Source: UQRS01 sp964481575
GTDB lineage: Bacteria; Bacillota; Clostridia; Oscillospirales; Acutalibacteraceae
Assembly (NCBI GenBank): GCA_964481575.1
Contig: CAYZTR010000006.1
Coordinates: forward strand, 10,964-74,963
Direction of reading: 5' to 3'
Length of the DNA: 64,000 bases
The position numbers and the translations under genes were made by a program. Position 1 is the stretch's first letter; every line of letters begins with the position of its first letter. The notes under the pieces were generated by a model, which was not told where the DNA came from, searched no databases, and saw only the letters and a list, made by a program, of their open reading frames with translations. This document shows positions 35,382 to 43,181 of the stretch, piece after piece.

Positions 35382-35411
35382 AAAAGGCAGGAGCCGTGGC
35401 CCCTGCCTTTT
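35382..35411 (-). terminator. Terminator or attenuator between murein hydrolase and S41 genes
   Basis: A 10-bp stem (AAAAGGCAGG, 35382-35391; CCTGCCTTTT, 35402-35411) is followed leftward by TTTTG. It would reduce S41 expression relative to ftsEX, and an internal promoter may exist. Confidence 0.6.
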
Positions 35412-35422
35412 TGGTTGTTTCC

Positions 35423-36628
35423 TTAAAAATAAGAAGCCGGGTTCACCACAGAACCGTTAACGCTGATCTCAAAATGCAGGTGATAGCCACCGCCGCCGGA
35501 ACTGACCACGTAACCGGTATTCCCCACGTAGCCAATGACCTGGCCTTGAGAAACATGCTGTCCCGAGCTGACAATGTACTTGGACATATGCCCGTACAGA
35601 GTAGCAAAGCTGTTGCCGCCGCTGGTGCCGTGGCTGATAATCACATAATTGCCGTAACCGCCGGCATTGTATCCGGCATAAGAAACCGTACCGGAAGCAG
35701 CCGCCACAATTTGGGCGCCGGCGATGCCCGACGAAGAAATATCGATACCCTTGTGCAGCTTGCCCCAACGGTACCCATAACCGGAAGTAATGCCGTAATA
35801 GCCGGGTACCGGCCAGACAAAGCCGCCGCTGAAGGGAGCCGAATTCACAGAGGTACCGCTTGCATTGTTCTGGGTGGACTGGCTGGCCGCTTTAGACGCG
35901 GCGGCGATCTGCGCCTCCACCGAAGCAACAGCGGCGTTGTATTTATCCAATTGCGCCTCGGCATCCGCCTGCTGGTCCTCCAGAGAGGAAATGACACTGT
36001 TCAGCTGCGCCACCTGGGACTGCAAGGAGGATTGGGTGGCAGAAAGCTCCTTTTTGGCCGCCTGCTTGGCAGACTTTTTGGTTTGGATGGCGGCCTGATC
36101 TGCTTCAATCAGCTGAACCGCTTCCACGATTTCCTCCATCAGGATTTCATCCTGCTGGGAAACCGAACGGGTTAACTCGGATTTTGCCAGATAATCTGCC
36201 ACATCGTCCGAGCCAAGCAACACCAGGATATCTGAATTAGAGCTGGAAGACATATACATAGCCCGCAGGCGCTGCTTAAACAGCGTCTTTTTGGCTTCCA
36301 GTTCTTCGTTCTTGGCATCCAGCTCCACCTGCAGGGCGTTAAGCTCACTGTTCAGGGAAGCGATCTGGGAATTGACCAACGCGATCTGATCCTGGGTATT
36401 GGCAATTTGCTCATTCAGCTTTTTCTTCAGCGCTTCCTTCTCGCTCTGCTGATCCTTTAAGGATTCAATTTCATCCTCCAACTCGCTGGCCTTGGCCTTG
36501 GCGCTGGCAAGCTGATCCGCATAGGAATCCGCACTGGCGGTACTCCCGGGAATCGCCGTCAGAACACTGCAAAGCAACGCCAGAGACAGAGCCAGACTCA
36601 GCAGCTGTTTGACAGGTTTTCGCTTCAA
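35423..36628 (-). CDS. Murein hydrolase activator/M23 peptidase with coiled coil (EnvC/PcsB-like)
   Basis: 401 residues. A signal peptide (about 1-33) precedes a long coiled coil rich in Lys/Glu/Gln/Ala (about 35-245). A LytM/M23 domain follows, with HKGIDISSS near residue 288 and the HLHFE motif near the C-terminus, both ligand sets present, so it may be catalytic. It matches proteins that FtsEX regulates to split septal peptidoglycan. The start is TTG 36628 behind AAAGGTG. It follows ftsX by 63 bases, supporting that partnership. Confidence 0.9.
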   Translation of the reverse strand: MKRKPVKQLLSLALSLALLCSVLTAIPGSTASADSYADQLASAKAKASELEDEIESLKDQQSEKEALKKKLNEQIANTQDQIALVNSQIASLNSELNALQVELDAKNEELEAKKTLFKQRLRAMYMSSSSNSDILVLLGSDDVADYLAKSELTRSVSQQDEILMEEIVEAVQLIEADQAAIQTKKSAKQAAKKELSATQSSLQSQVAQLNSVISSLEDQQADAEAQLDKYNAAVASVEAQIAAASKAASQSTQNNASGTSVNSAPFSGGFVWPVPGYYGITSGYGYRWGKLHKGIDISSSGIAGAQIVAAASGTVSYAGYNAGGYGNYVIISHGTSGGNSFATLYGHMSKYIVSSGQHVSQGQVIGYVGNTGYVVSSGGGGYHLHFEISVNGSVVNPASYF

Positions 36629-36691
36629 GATTTTTCACACCTTTCACTTCAGGGAAACAATGGTTCAGGCCTTCTCTCAAACGGCCGTTCT

Positions 36692-37813
36692 TTACAGGGC
36701 TTTGAACTCGCTGCCCTCTTTCCGCAGGTATTTGCTGATGGTAAAGAAGGAGGAGAACAGGCCGGCGAAAACGCCGATACCGCAGAACAGCCCGAACACC
36801 TTCCAGACAAAGCTACGGAAGGCCACGGCAGACGTCAGCCCCAAGGCTGTCATCATAGAACCCACCACTGCATTATACACAAAATACAGAATGCCGGTGG
36901 TCAGACAAGCGGAAATCAAACCGATGGCAATGCCTTCCACCACAAAGGGGAAACGGATAAAAGCGTTGGTGGCGCCCACCGCTTTCATAATGCTGATTTC
37001 CAGCTTCCGGTTATACATGGTGACCCGAATGGTATTCGATACAATCACCAGGGAAATTACCATCAACAGGGCAATGATCCAAAAACCGGCCACTGTAATA
37101 CCGTTTTTAATGGAAGTAATTTTAATGGCCAGGTCCCGCTGATGGTACACATTTTCCACCCCGTCGATGGCCTCAATGGCCGAGACGGTAGCGTCAAACT
37201 GGGACAAATCCGTCATGGTGACCTTGGCTGCATTGGACAGGGGGTTGTCCTCCTCCAACCAGCTGAAATACTGCGCCTGGGTGGGATCCATGGTATCCAG
37301 CATTCTCTGCAGACCTTCTTCCGAAGGAATAAACTCCACAGAAGCCACATTGTTCATTCCTGCGATAACATCACACAGGGCGCGGCACTCCTCCTGCGAC
37401 AGGATGCTGGGATCCAGCGTTTCCTCTTCTTCCGAGGATCCGGAGGTAGTTTTGGAAGAACTGGAAGCAGAGGAGGATCCGGATGAACTGGATTTGGAAG
37501 AACTGGAAGAAGAACTGGAGGAGGAAGAACCGGAAGAGGAAGAACTGGAACCGGAGGACGAGTCAGAAGTAGCCGCCTGGGAAGCAGGCGTATCATATTC
37601 AGCAGCAGCGGCATCTTGGAAATACACCATCACTACGTTCTGCTGTTCCAGATTGCCCAACGCCTTGTCCACATTGACAGTCAGGGCGATGGCCACACCG
37701 ATCAGCAGCATACAGGCTACCAGAACACCGACTGAGGCCACCGACATCAGCCGGTTGACCCAAATACTTTTAACACCTTCACCGGTCAGGTAACGAATGC
37801 TTCTGGTTTTCAT
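36692..37813 (-). CDS. ftsX: Cell-division protein FtsX with serine-rich extracellular insertion
   Basis: 373 residues, four membrane segments (near 25-48, 245-270, 290-320, 340-365). The extracellular loop after the first segment contains an almost pure Ser run with acidic end (residues about 83-131), which ordinary FtsX lacks. Later LEEDNPLSNAAKVTM and LEISIMKAVGATNAFIRFPF are family-typical. It transmits FtsE ATPase cycles to the extracellular murein hydrolase. The start overlaps the ftsE stop by 4 bases. Confidence 0.92.
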   Translation of the reverse strand: MKTRSIRYLTGEGVKSIWVNRLMSVASVGVLVACMLLIGVAIALTVNVDKALGNLEQQNVVMVYFQDAAAAEYDTPASQAATSDSSSGSSSSSSGSSSSSSSSSSSKSSSSGSSSASSSSKTTSGSSEEEETLDPSILSQEECRALCDVIAGMNNVASVEFIPSEEGLQRMLDTMDPTQAQYFSWLEEDNPLSNAAKVTMTDLSQFDATVSAIEAIDGVENVYHQRDLAIKITSIKNGITVAGFWIIALLMVISLVIVSNTIRVTMYNRKLEISIMKAVGATNAFIRFPFVVEGIAIGLISACLTTGILYFVYNAVVGSMMTALGLTSAVAFRSFVWKVFGLFCGIGVFAGLFSSFFTISKYLRKEGSEFKAL

Positions 37814-38532
37814 CCGACCTCACCGCCTTCGTTATCAGCAACCACGGTGCCGTTTTCAATCATAATGACCCGGCGGTTAAAGTCCCGCACCAGCTGGTGC
37901 TCATGGGTCACCATTAGGATGGTGGTCCCCCGGGCATTGATCTCCGTCAGCAATTCCACAATTTCATAAGACATATTGGGATCCACATTACCGGTAGGCT
38001 CGTCCGCAATGATCAGCTCTGGCCGGTTCACCAACGCCCGGGCCAGGCCCACACGCTGCTGCTCACCGCCGGACAGCTCCGCCGGCTTGGAATTGGCCTT
38101 GGCAGAAAGGCCCACCAGATTCAGCACCTGGGGCACCCGCTTATGGATGTCCCGGCGGGTAGCACCCACCACGTGCATGGCAAAGGCCACATTATCAAAT
38201 ACGGACATGGTGGGAATCAGACGGAAATCCTGGAACACAATCCCCATGGTGCGGCGAAAATTGGGCACCTGCTTCCGCTTCATCTTCACAACGTCGAACC
38301 CATTGACCATGATGCGGCCCGCATTGGGCTTTTCCTCATGCATGACCAGCTTCATGAAGGTACTCTTCCCGGCGCCGGATGCGCCTACAACAAACACGAA
38401 TTCCCCCTTGCGGATCAAAATATTCATATCCTTCAGGGCATGGGTACCGGTCGGGTAGGTTTTATAGACACCGTTAAACTCAATAATTGGCTCGCCGGGC
38501 CGAATAGACGCGGCGATATTTTGGGCTTTCAT
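37810..38532 (-). CDS. ftsE: Cell-division ATP-binding protein FtsE
   Basis: 240 residues. Walker A GASGAGKSTFMKL, Q-loop VFQDFRLIP, signature LSGGEQQRVGLARALV and Walker B LIIADEPTGNVDP are complete. It energises FtsX at the septum. ATG 38532 is preferred over the TTG at 38544, which overlaps the AAAAGG site. It follows the regulator gene by 30 bases and may share its transcript. Confidence 0.93.
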   Translation of the reverse strand: MKAQNIAASIRPGEPIIEFNGVYKTYPTGTHALKDMNILIRKGEFVFVVGASGAGKSTFMKLVMHEEKPNAGRIMVNGFDVVKMKRKQVPNFRRTMGIVFQDFRLIPTMSVFDNVAFAMHVVGATRRDIHKRVPQVLNLVGLSAKANSKPAELSGGEQQRVGLARALVNRPELIIADEPTGNVDPNMSYEIVELLTEINARGTTILMVTHEHQLVRDFNRRVIMIENGTVVADNEGGEVG

Positions 38533-38562
38533 GCTAAAAATCAACCTTTTCTATAAACCGGA

Positions 38563-39648
38563 TCAATATTTCACCGGGTTGGCGCTCAGGTATTTCTTCA
38601 CCATCAGCGCAATTTTAAAGACAATGGCATGGTCAAACTCCCGCAAATCCAGACCGGTGATCTTCTTGATCTTTTCCAGCCGGTACACCAGGGTGTTCCG
38701 GTGTACAAACAGCTTCCGGGAGGTTTCCGAAACGTTCAGATTATTCTCAAAGAATTTCTGAATGGTAAAAAGGGTCTCCTGGTCCAGGCTTTCAATGGAG
38801 CCCCGCTTGAAGACCTCCCGCAGGAAGGTTTCGCACAGGGTGGTAGGCAGCTGATAGATCAGCCGGGCGATTCCCAGGTTCTCATAGGAAACAATCGCCT
38901 TCTCGGTATCAAAAACCTTCCCAACCTCCAGGGCCACCTGGGCTTCCTTAAAGGAACGGGCCAGATCCTTGAGCCCCTCCACAATGGTGCCGATACCAAC
39001 CACAGCATGGGTATAGAACTCACCGGACAGGGTATCCACAATGGACCGGGCCAGATTTTCCAGATCCTTATCCTCTGTGGTCTGCTTGGTTTCCTTCACC
39101 AGGGCAATGTCAGTCTCACTAATATTAATGACAAAATCCTTGCTCTTATCCGGGAACAGGTTCTGAATCACATCATAGGCAGAAACGTCGTTGCGGGTGG
39201 TAATGCGAATCAGCAAAACCGCCCGATGCACATCACTGTTGAACCGCAGTTCCCGGGCCTTTAAATAAATATCGCCGGGGAGAATATTATCCAGAATGAT
39301 ATTCTTGATAAAATTGCCCCGATCGTATTTCTCGTCATAATAATACTTCACATTGGACAAGGCCACCGCCATAATGGCGGCATATTTGGCAGCCTGGGGA
39401 TCCGTCCCCTCCACAAACAAATAATATTCGGGATGCTGGGGCGCACCAAAGGGCTTATAGGTAGCCTGCCCCCATACGAATGTATCTGTACCGCTTACGG
39501 CCGAAGGTACACCGATCTCATGGGTTTCGCCAATGCGGGAAAGCTCACTGCAGGCGATGACTGTGTAGGTTTCATCCATCACGCCGATGGTCCGATCCAC
39601 GGCATCCTTCATTTGATGGACAACTCCTTGAAACAACCGGTTCGACAT
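38563..39648 (-). CDS. CdaR/PucR-type transcriptional regulator
   Basis: 361 residues. The C-terminal HTH (about 300-355) reads SRKLFVHRNTLVYRLEKI, the PucR-family motif, and a GGDEF-like CdaR middle domain precedes it (about 130-280). Relatives respond to sugar diacids, purines or amino acids. It lies directly upstream of ftsE; a link to division control is possible but unproven. Own promoter at 39747-39775. Confidence 0.85.
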   Translation of the reverse strand: MSNRLFQGVVHQMKDAVDRTIGVMDETYTVIACSELSRIGETHEIGVPSAVSGTDTFVWGQATYKPFGAPQHPEYYLFVEGTDPQAAKYAAIMAVALSNVKYYYDEKYDRGNFIKNIILDNILPGDIYLKARELRFNSDVHRAVLLIRITTRNDVSAYDVIQNLFPDKSKDFVINISETDIALVKETKQTTEDKDLENLARSIVDTLSGEFYTHAVVGIGTIVEGLKDLARSFKEAQVALEVGKVFDTEKAIVSYENLGIARLIYQLPTTLCETFLREVFKRGSIESLDQETLFTIQKFFENNLNVSETSRKLFVHRNTLVYRLEKIKKITGLDLREFDHAIVFKIALMVKKYLSANPVKY

Positions 39649-39746
39649 AGTAAACTGCCTCTCTTTCTGATAACTTTTGACCCTGGGGCCGGCACAAGCC
39701 GTGAAGCCCGGGGCGGCTTTCGTAATACTGACCCAATAGTATCTTT

Positions 39747-39775
39747 ATTTTACATAAATCTAAAGCATTTTGCAA
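39747..39775 (-). promoter_or_regulatory. Predicted promoter of the regulator-ftsEX transcript
   Basis: On the minus strand TTGCAA (39770-39775) and TAAAAT (39747-39752) have 17-base spacing, about 100 bases before the regulator start. Confidence 0.6.
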
Positions 39776-39779
39776 GGCC

Positions 39780-40340
39780 TTCTTTTAAAAAATTACAGAA
39801 AAGTAACAAAAAAATGACAGGTTTTTCAGTAAAATGCTGATTTGCCAAGGCAAATTTCCAAATTTTCTAAAAAAAAGCTCCATTCTTTTTGCCATTTGAA
39901 CCATTTGCATGAATTTGACAGCCCCGAACATCTCTTTTCTAAGGAAGTGCTGCTGTCTAAAAAACAAAAATCCCGACCACCCACCACTGCTATTGCATCC
40001 GCCTGGCAAAAAGCACACCAAGGAAAGAAAATTCCTGATGCAGTTGCCGAGCGCAGAAAACGCCGTCCCCGACATTCCCCCAGTCGGTGGCGCAGTGTTC
40101 CTTGGGTAATGAAGGCGTTGCCACTGTTCCCTGAATTCGTGAGGAAGCGCGATGCGTTCCCTGGATTTCTGCCGCTATCCCGGGCATCCCCAGCAGCGGT
40201 ATCCTTCTCGTAGAACCGGGTGAATAACGCCAGCGTTTCCGATTCGATCCGGCAACGTCCGCATTGGCCTGGTGCGCGGCATTGTCTCCGGCGTTCCACG
40301 GTTATCAGCGGCGGCATGACCTCGCCACAGGAGCAAACGC
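39780..40340. other. Gene-free stretch, partly repetitive
   Basis: No frame here has a ribosome site or recognisable product. Three imperfect units about 29-30 bases apart carry GTTCC(C/T)TG at 40097, 40126 and 40156. The left 120 bases are AT-rich. It may be a decayed interspersed element. I see nothing else in it. Confidence 0.45.
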
Positions 40341-40384
40341 AAAGAACCGCCCGGCGATGTGACATCGCCGGTGCGGTTCTTTTT
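40341..40384. terminator. Terminator after the exopolysaccharide regulatory genes
   Basis: The outer stem AAAGAACCGC (40341-40350)/GCGGTTCTTT (40373-40382) encloses an inner CCGGCGATG-TGA-CATCGCCGG hairpin, with T runs at the ends. Confidence 0.8.
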
Positions 40385-40390
40385 CGCGAA

Positions 40391-41143
40391 TTACAAAACA
40401 ATCTGCATTTCCCGGGTTACGGATGCGCCCCGGAAGATATCCTCCGTTTGCTGCAGCAGGTGGCCCAAAGCCTCCGGCTTCAGCTTCGCAGCCAAACGCG
40501 AATTGGCTATTTGGAAATTCACCGGGCGGGTGGTCAGATTATGAGCATCACTGCCGAAAACAACTGTAACGCCCTCCTGAATCAAACGCCGGACAAACTT
40601 CATGGAACGGTGCGACTGCAGGGCATCGTTATTCACCTGAATCACCACGTCTTCCAAAGAGCAGATGGCACTCAATTGCTCCCTGGTCATATCCACATAG
40701 AACCGATCCAAATGGGCGATCATGGGTTTCGCCTGGAAACGATAGCAGAGGGCATAAATTTCCTCCGGGATCCAGGGCTGAAAGGAGGCATAAGGCAGCT
40801 CAATGAGCAAATACTGCGTCTCCCCCATCCGCAACTGTTCCAGCCCATCCACCCTGGAAAGGTCCCGCTCCAAGGCCACCTCCGCCCCGAAATACAGGGT
40901 AGGCAGTGGCCGCTCCGCCCGGACAATTTCGCCCGACAGGAGTTTGGCCGATTCCATCCGGCGCGCCAACCAATGGGACACCGATTCCCGATGGGCATAA
41001 TAATGTGGAGTCACAATAGCCTTTTCAATCCCCTGCTTCGACAGCGCCTGCAACATGGCCATAGAATCCGATACGGTAGCCGCACCGTCATCCAGACCGG
41101 GTAAAAGATGAATATGAAAGTCGGATTTAATTTTTGGTGTCAT
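40391..41143 (-). CDS. Protein-tyrosine phosphatase of the CpsB/YwqE (PHP) family
   Basis: 250 residues. SDFHIHLLPGLDDGA at residue 7, IVTPHYY near 40, a Glu in FGAEVAL near 88, MIAHLDRF near 148 and VFGSDAHN near 200 are the PHP metal-binding residues of manganese-dependent tyrosine phosphatases. It should dephosphorylate the kinase encoded just upstream. ATG 41143 overlaps the kinase gene by 17 bases. The longer frame upstream translates the antiparallel-looking repeat of the kinase tail and is rejected. Confidence 0.9.
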   Translation of the reverse strand: MTPKIKSDFHIHLLPGLDDGAATVSDSMAMLQALSKQGIEKAIVTPHYYAHRESVSHWLARRMESAKLLSGEIVRAERPLPTLYFGAEVALERDLSRVDGLEQLRMGETQYLLIELPYASFQPWIPEEIYALCYRFQAKPMIAHLDRFYVDMTREQLSAICSLEDVVIQVNNDALQSHRSMKFVRRLIQEGVTVVFGSDAHNLTTRPVNFQIANSRLAAKLKPEALGHLLQQTEDIFRGASVTREMQIVL

Positions 41144-42683
41144 TTTGCTGATTTTGTTTGGCGTTGCTGGCATTTTCGGCCGGCGGCTGCGAGCCGTAAC
41201 CGTAGCCATAGCCGTAACCATAACCGTAGCCGTAGCCGTAACCATAACCGTAGCTATATCTGCTGTAATGGCGGCTGGATTTGGCCGTATCTACATCCAC
41301 CATCAGGGTGCCCAGAATGTTAACCTTGGCGGTATTCAAGGTTTCCACTGCGTTACGCAGTTCCTCATGCTTGGTCCGATTCTGACGAATGGACAGCAGC
41401 ACGCCGGTGGTATACTGGGCTAGAATCAGAGCATCGGTCACCATATTGACCGGCGGGGTATCTAGTAGAATCACGTCATAGTAACCGGCCAGTGTATCCA
41501 GCAACAGCTCCATATTTTTGGAGCCCAACAGCTCCGACGGGTTGGGCGGGGTGGGACCGCCGGTACACACATCCAGATTGGTAATCACATTCTGATGTAC
41601 GCTGTCATTCAAGTCATCAATACCGGCCAGAATAGAGGACAAGCCCTTGCCGTTGTCCAGCTTGAAGATTTTATGTTGCACCGGCTTCCGCATATCGGCA
41701 TCAATCAGCAACACCTTTGCGCCGGTCTGGGCCATGGTGATGGCCAGATTCGCCGTAGTCGTGGACTTATACTCTCCAGGATTGGAACTGGTGACTTCCA
41801 CAATCTTCCGCTCATAGGTACCCAGGGTAAAAATCAGGTTGGTTCGAACCGTTTTATACGCTTCCCGGATCGGGAAGGGCGTCTTTTCACTGATGCGGAT
41901 ATTATTGTACACAGCAGCCAGGCTCTGATTCTTTTTCCTGCCCTTGCCGGGACCGCCTTCCACACGGAAAGACGGGATAGAACCCATGGCCGGGAACTGA
42001 TACTTACTCTTGACCTCGTCCTCACTGTGCACAGAGGTATCCAGCGCAAAAAACAGGAGAATTAAACCAGTGGGGATAACAGCGCCCACCAATGCGCCCA
42101 GGATCAAATTCTTGCTGACCACAGGATAAGAGGGGGAAGCCGCAGGGGTTGCAGCGCCCACCGTCTCCACAGCGCCGGCTTTGGTAACCCGCTGCAGCAT
42201 TTCAGGCGCCAACTGGGCAATGGTGTTGCACATATCCGCAGACAATTGCGGGTCGGTGGTGGTAGCGGAAACCTGCAGCACTTCTGTTTCGGAAACGGAT
42301 TCCATAGTCACCGCAGCCTTAATATTGCTGCCGGTCAGGTGATACCCGTAAGTATTATTCATCTGGGCTGCCACGGAATTCATAAAGGTGATATCACTGA
42401 GCAGAACAGAATAGGTCTCAATCAAGCCCCGGGCCGCCGTAATGGTGGCGCCGGTAATGATGGAGGTATTGGAACTGGTACCAGTAGTATCCTCCTGCTC
42501 CTCCAACGCAGCAGTATATCCGTTATTCACATACATATAAAGGGAAGAAGTATAGCGGGGAGTCAGTAAAAAGCTGCTGATCAGATAAGCAGCTACTACC
42601 CCGATAAAACAGCCGATCACAATAAAGTATAATCGCCGCAGTAAAATATTAATTACGTCTGCTACAGAAAATTCATTTTCCAT
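41127..42683 (-). CDS. Polysaccharide co-polymerase fused to BY-type tyrosine kinase (CpsC-CpsD)
   Basis: 518 residues. A Wzz/CpsC domain with membrane segments near 15-37 and 190-210 is fused to a cytoplasmic BY-kinase (about 260-470). Walker A' VLLIDADMRKP and Walker B VILLDTPPV are normal, but the P-loop reads NPGEYKSTT, with Tyr where Gly is expected. The tail (from about 475) has ten Tyr-Gly pairs, a probable autophosphorylation cluster. Firmicute systems usually split the two parts, so the fusion is notable. It controls chain length and export of a capsule or exopolysaccharide. Confidence 0.9.
   Translation of the reverse strand: MENEFSVADVINILLRRLYFIVIGCFIGVVAAYLISSFLLTPRYTSSLYMYVNNGYTAALEEQEDTTGTSSNTSIITGATITAARGLIETYSVLLSDITFMNSVAAQMNNTYGYHLTGSNIKAAVTMESVSETEVLQVSATTTDPQLSADMCNTIAQLAPEMLQRVTKAGAVETVGAATPAASPSYPVVSKNLILGALVGAVIPTGLILLFFALDTSVHSEDEVKSKYQFPAMGSIPSFRVEGGPGKGRKKNQSLAAVYNNIRISEKTPFPIREAYKTVRTNLIFTLGTYERKIVEVTSSNPGEYKSTTTANLAITMAQTGAKVLLIDADMRKPVQHKIFKLDNGKGLSSILAGIDDLNDSVHQNVITNLDVCTGGPTPPNPSELLGSKNMELLLDTLAGYYDVILLDTPPVNMVTDALILAQYTTGVLLSIRQNRTKHEELRNAVETLNTAKVNILGTLMVDVDTAKSSRHYSRYSYGYGYGYGYGYGYGYGYGYGSQPPAENASNAKQNQQNDTKN
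41193..41252. repeat. Hexanucleotide repeat coding the Tyr-Gly tail
   Basis: Ten tandem 6-bp units (minus-strand TAC/TAT followed by GGC/GGT) encode (Tyr-Gly)10. The copy number could change by slippage without breaking the frame. Confidence 0.85.
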
Positions 42684-42755
42684 GTAGTATCCACATCCTT
42701 TTCACTTGTTCGGTTTCTGCACTGCGAAAATAGCATATGAGCCTATTTTCTTCTT

Positions 42756-42784
42756 ATTATACATCATAATATCAGAAGAAGCAA
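42756..42784 (-). promoter_or_regulatory. Predicted promoter of the tyrosine kinase/phosphatase pair
   Basis: On the minus strand TTGCTT (42779-42784) and TATAAT (42756-42761) have 17-base spacing, with about 70 bases of leader before the kinase start. Confidence 0.65.
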
Positions 42785-42845
42785 CAATTTTTTGCTCTTT
42801 TCATTTAAATTATCTTTCGCACATCCATATTCCTGAAACACAGTC

Positions 42846-43181
42846 TCAGGTCCAGGTCTTCCAAATCTCGGGGCAATAGCCCACAGTGGCCAGGCGGCCG
42901 TTGCGGACAATGGGCGTTTTCAGCAGCATGGGATCCTCCAACAGTTTCTCTACCTTAGCTTCCTCATAGGCTAGATAACGCACAAGGGCTGCGTTTTTGG
43001 CCTTGGGATCCAGCAGGGCGTCAACGCCGCCCACCACCTGCAATACAGAGGTCAGTTCCCTCCGGGACATTCCCTTTACCTGAAAATCGATCATTTGAAA
43101 GGGAATGTTCCGTTCTTTGAACCACCGCTGGGCTTTTTTGGTATCAAAGCACTTGGCCTTTCCGAAAATCTGAATGTTCAT
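42846..43181 (-). CDS. ArsC/Spx-family thioredoxin-fold protein
   Basis: 111 residues. GKAKCFDTKKAQRWF near residue 7 has the single N-terminal Cys of the ArsC/YffB group, and KTPIVRNGRLATVGY near 88 is the cis-Pro and strand region. The second CxxC Cys is absent, as in YffB-like members. It is likely a thiol-disulfide or regulatory protein rather than a true arsenate reductase. ATG 43181 follows GGGAGG and overlaps the rqcH stop by 4 bases. Confidence 0.82.
   Translation of the reverse strand: MNIQIFGKAKCFDTKKAQRWFKERNIPFQMIDFQVKGMSRRELTSVLQVVGGVDALLDPKAKNAALVRYLAYEEAKVEKLLEDPMLLKTPIVRNGRLATVGYCPEIWKTWT

Noticed and set aside
39826..40401. 191-codon minus-strand frame in the gene-free stretch
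   Set aside because: It runs through the terminator at 40341-40384, is rich in Arg and Cys, and has no start signal.
40391..41245. Longer start of the CpsB-type phosphatase at 41245
   Set aside because: The extra 34 residues are an out-of-frame reading of the Tyr-Gly repeat of the kinase gene; ATG 41143 fits the family.
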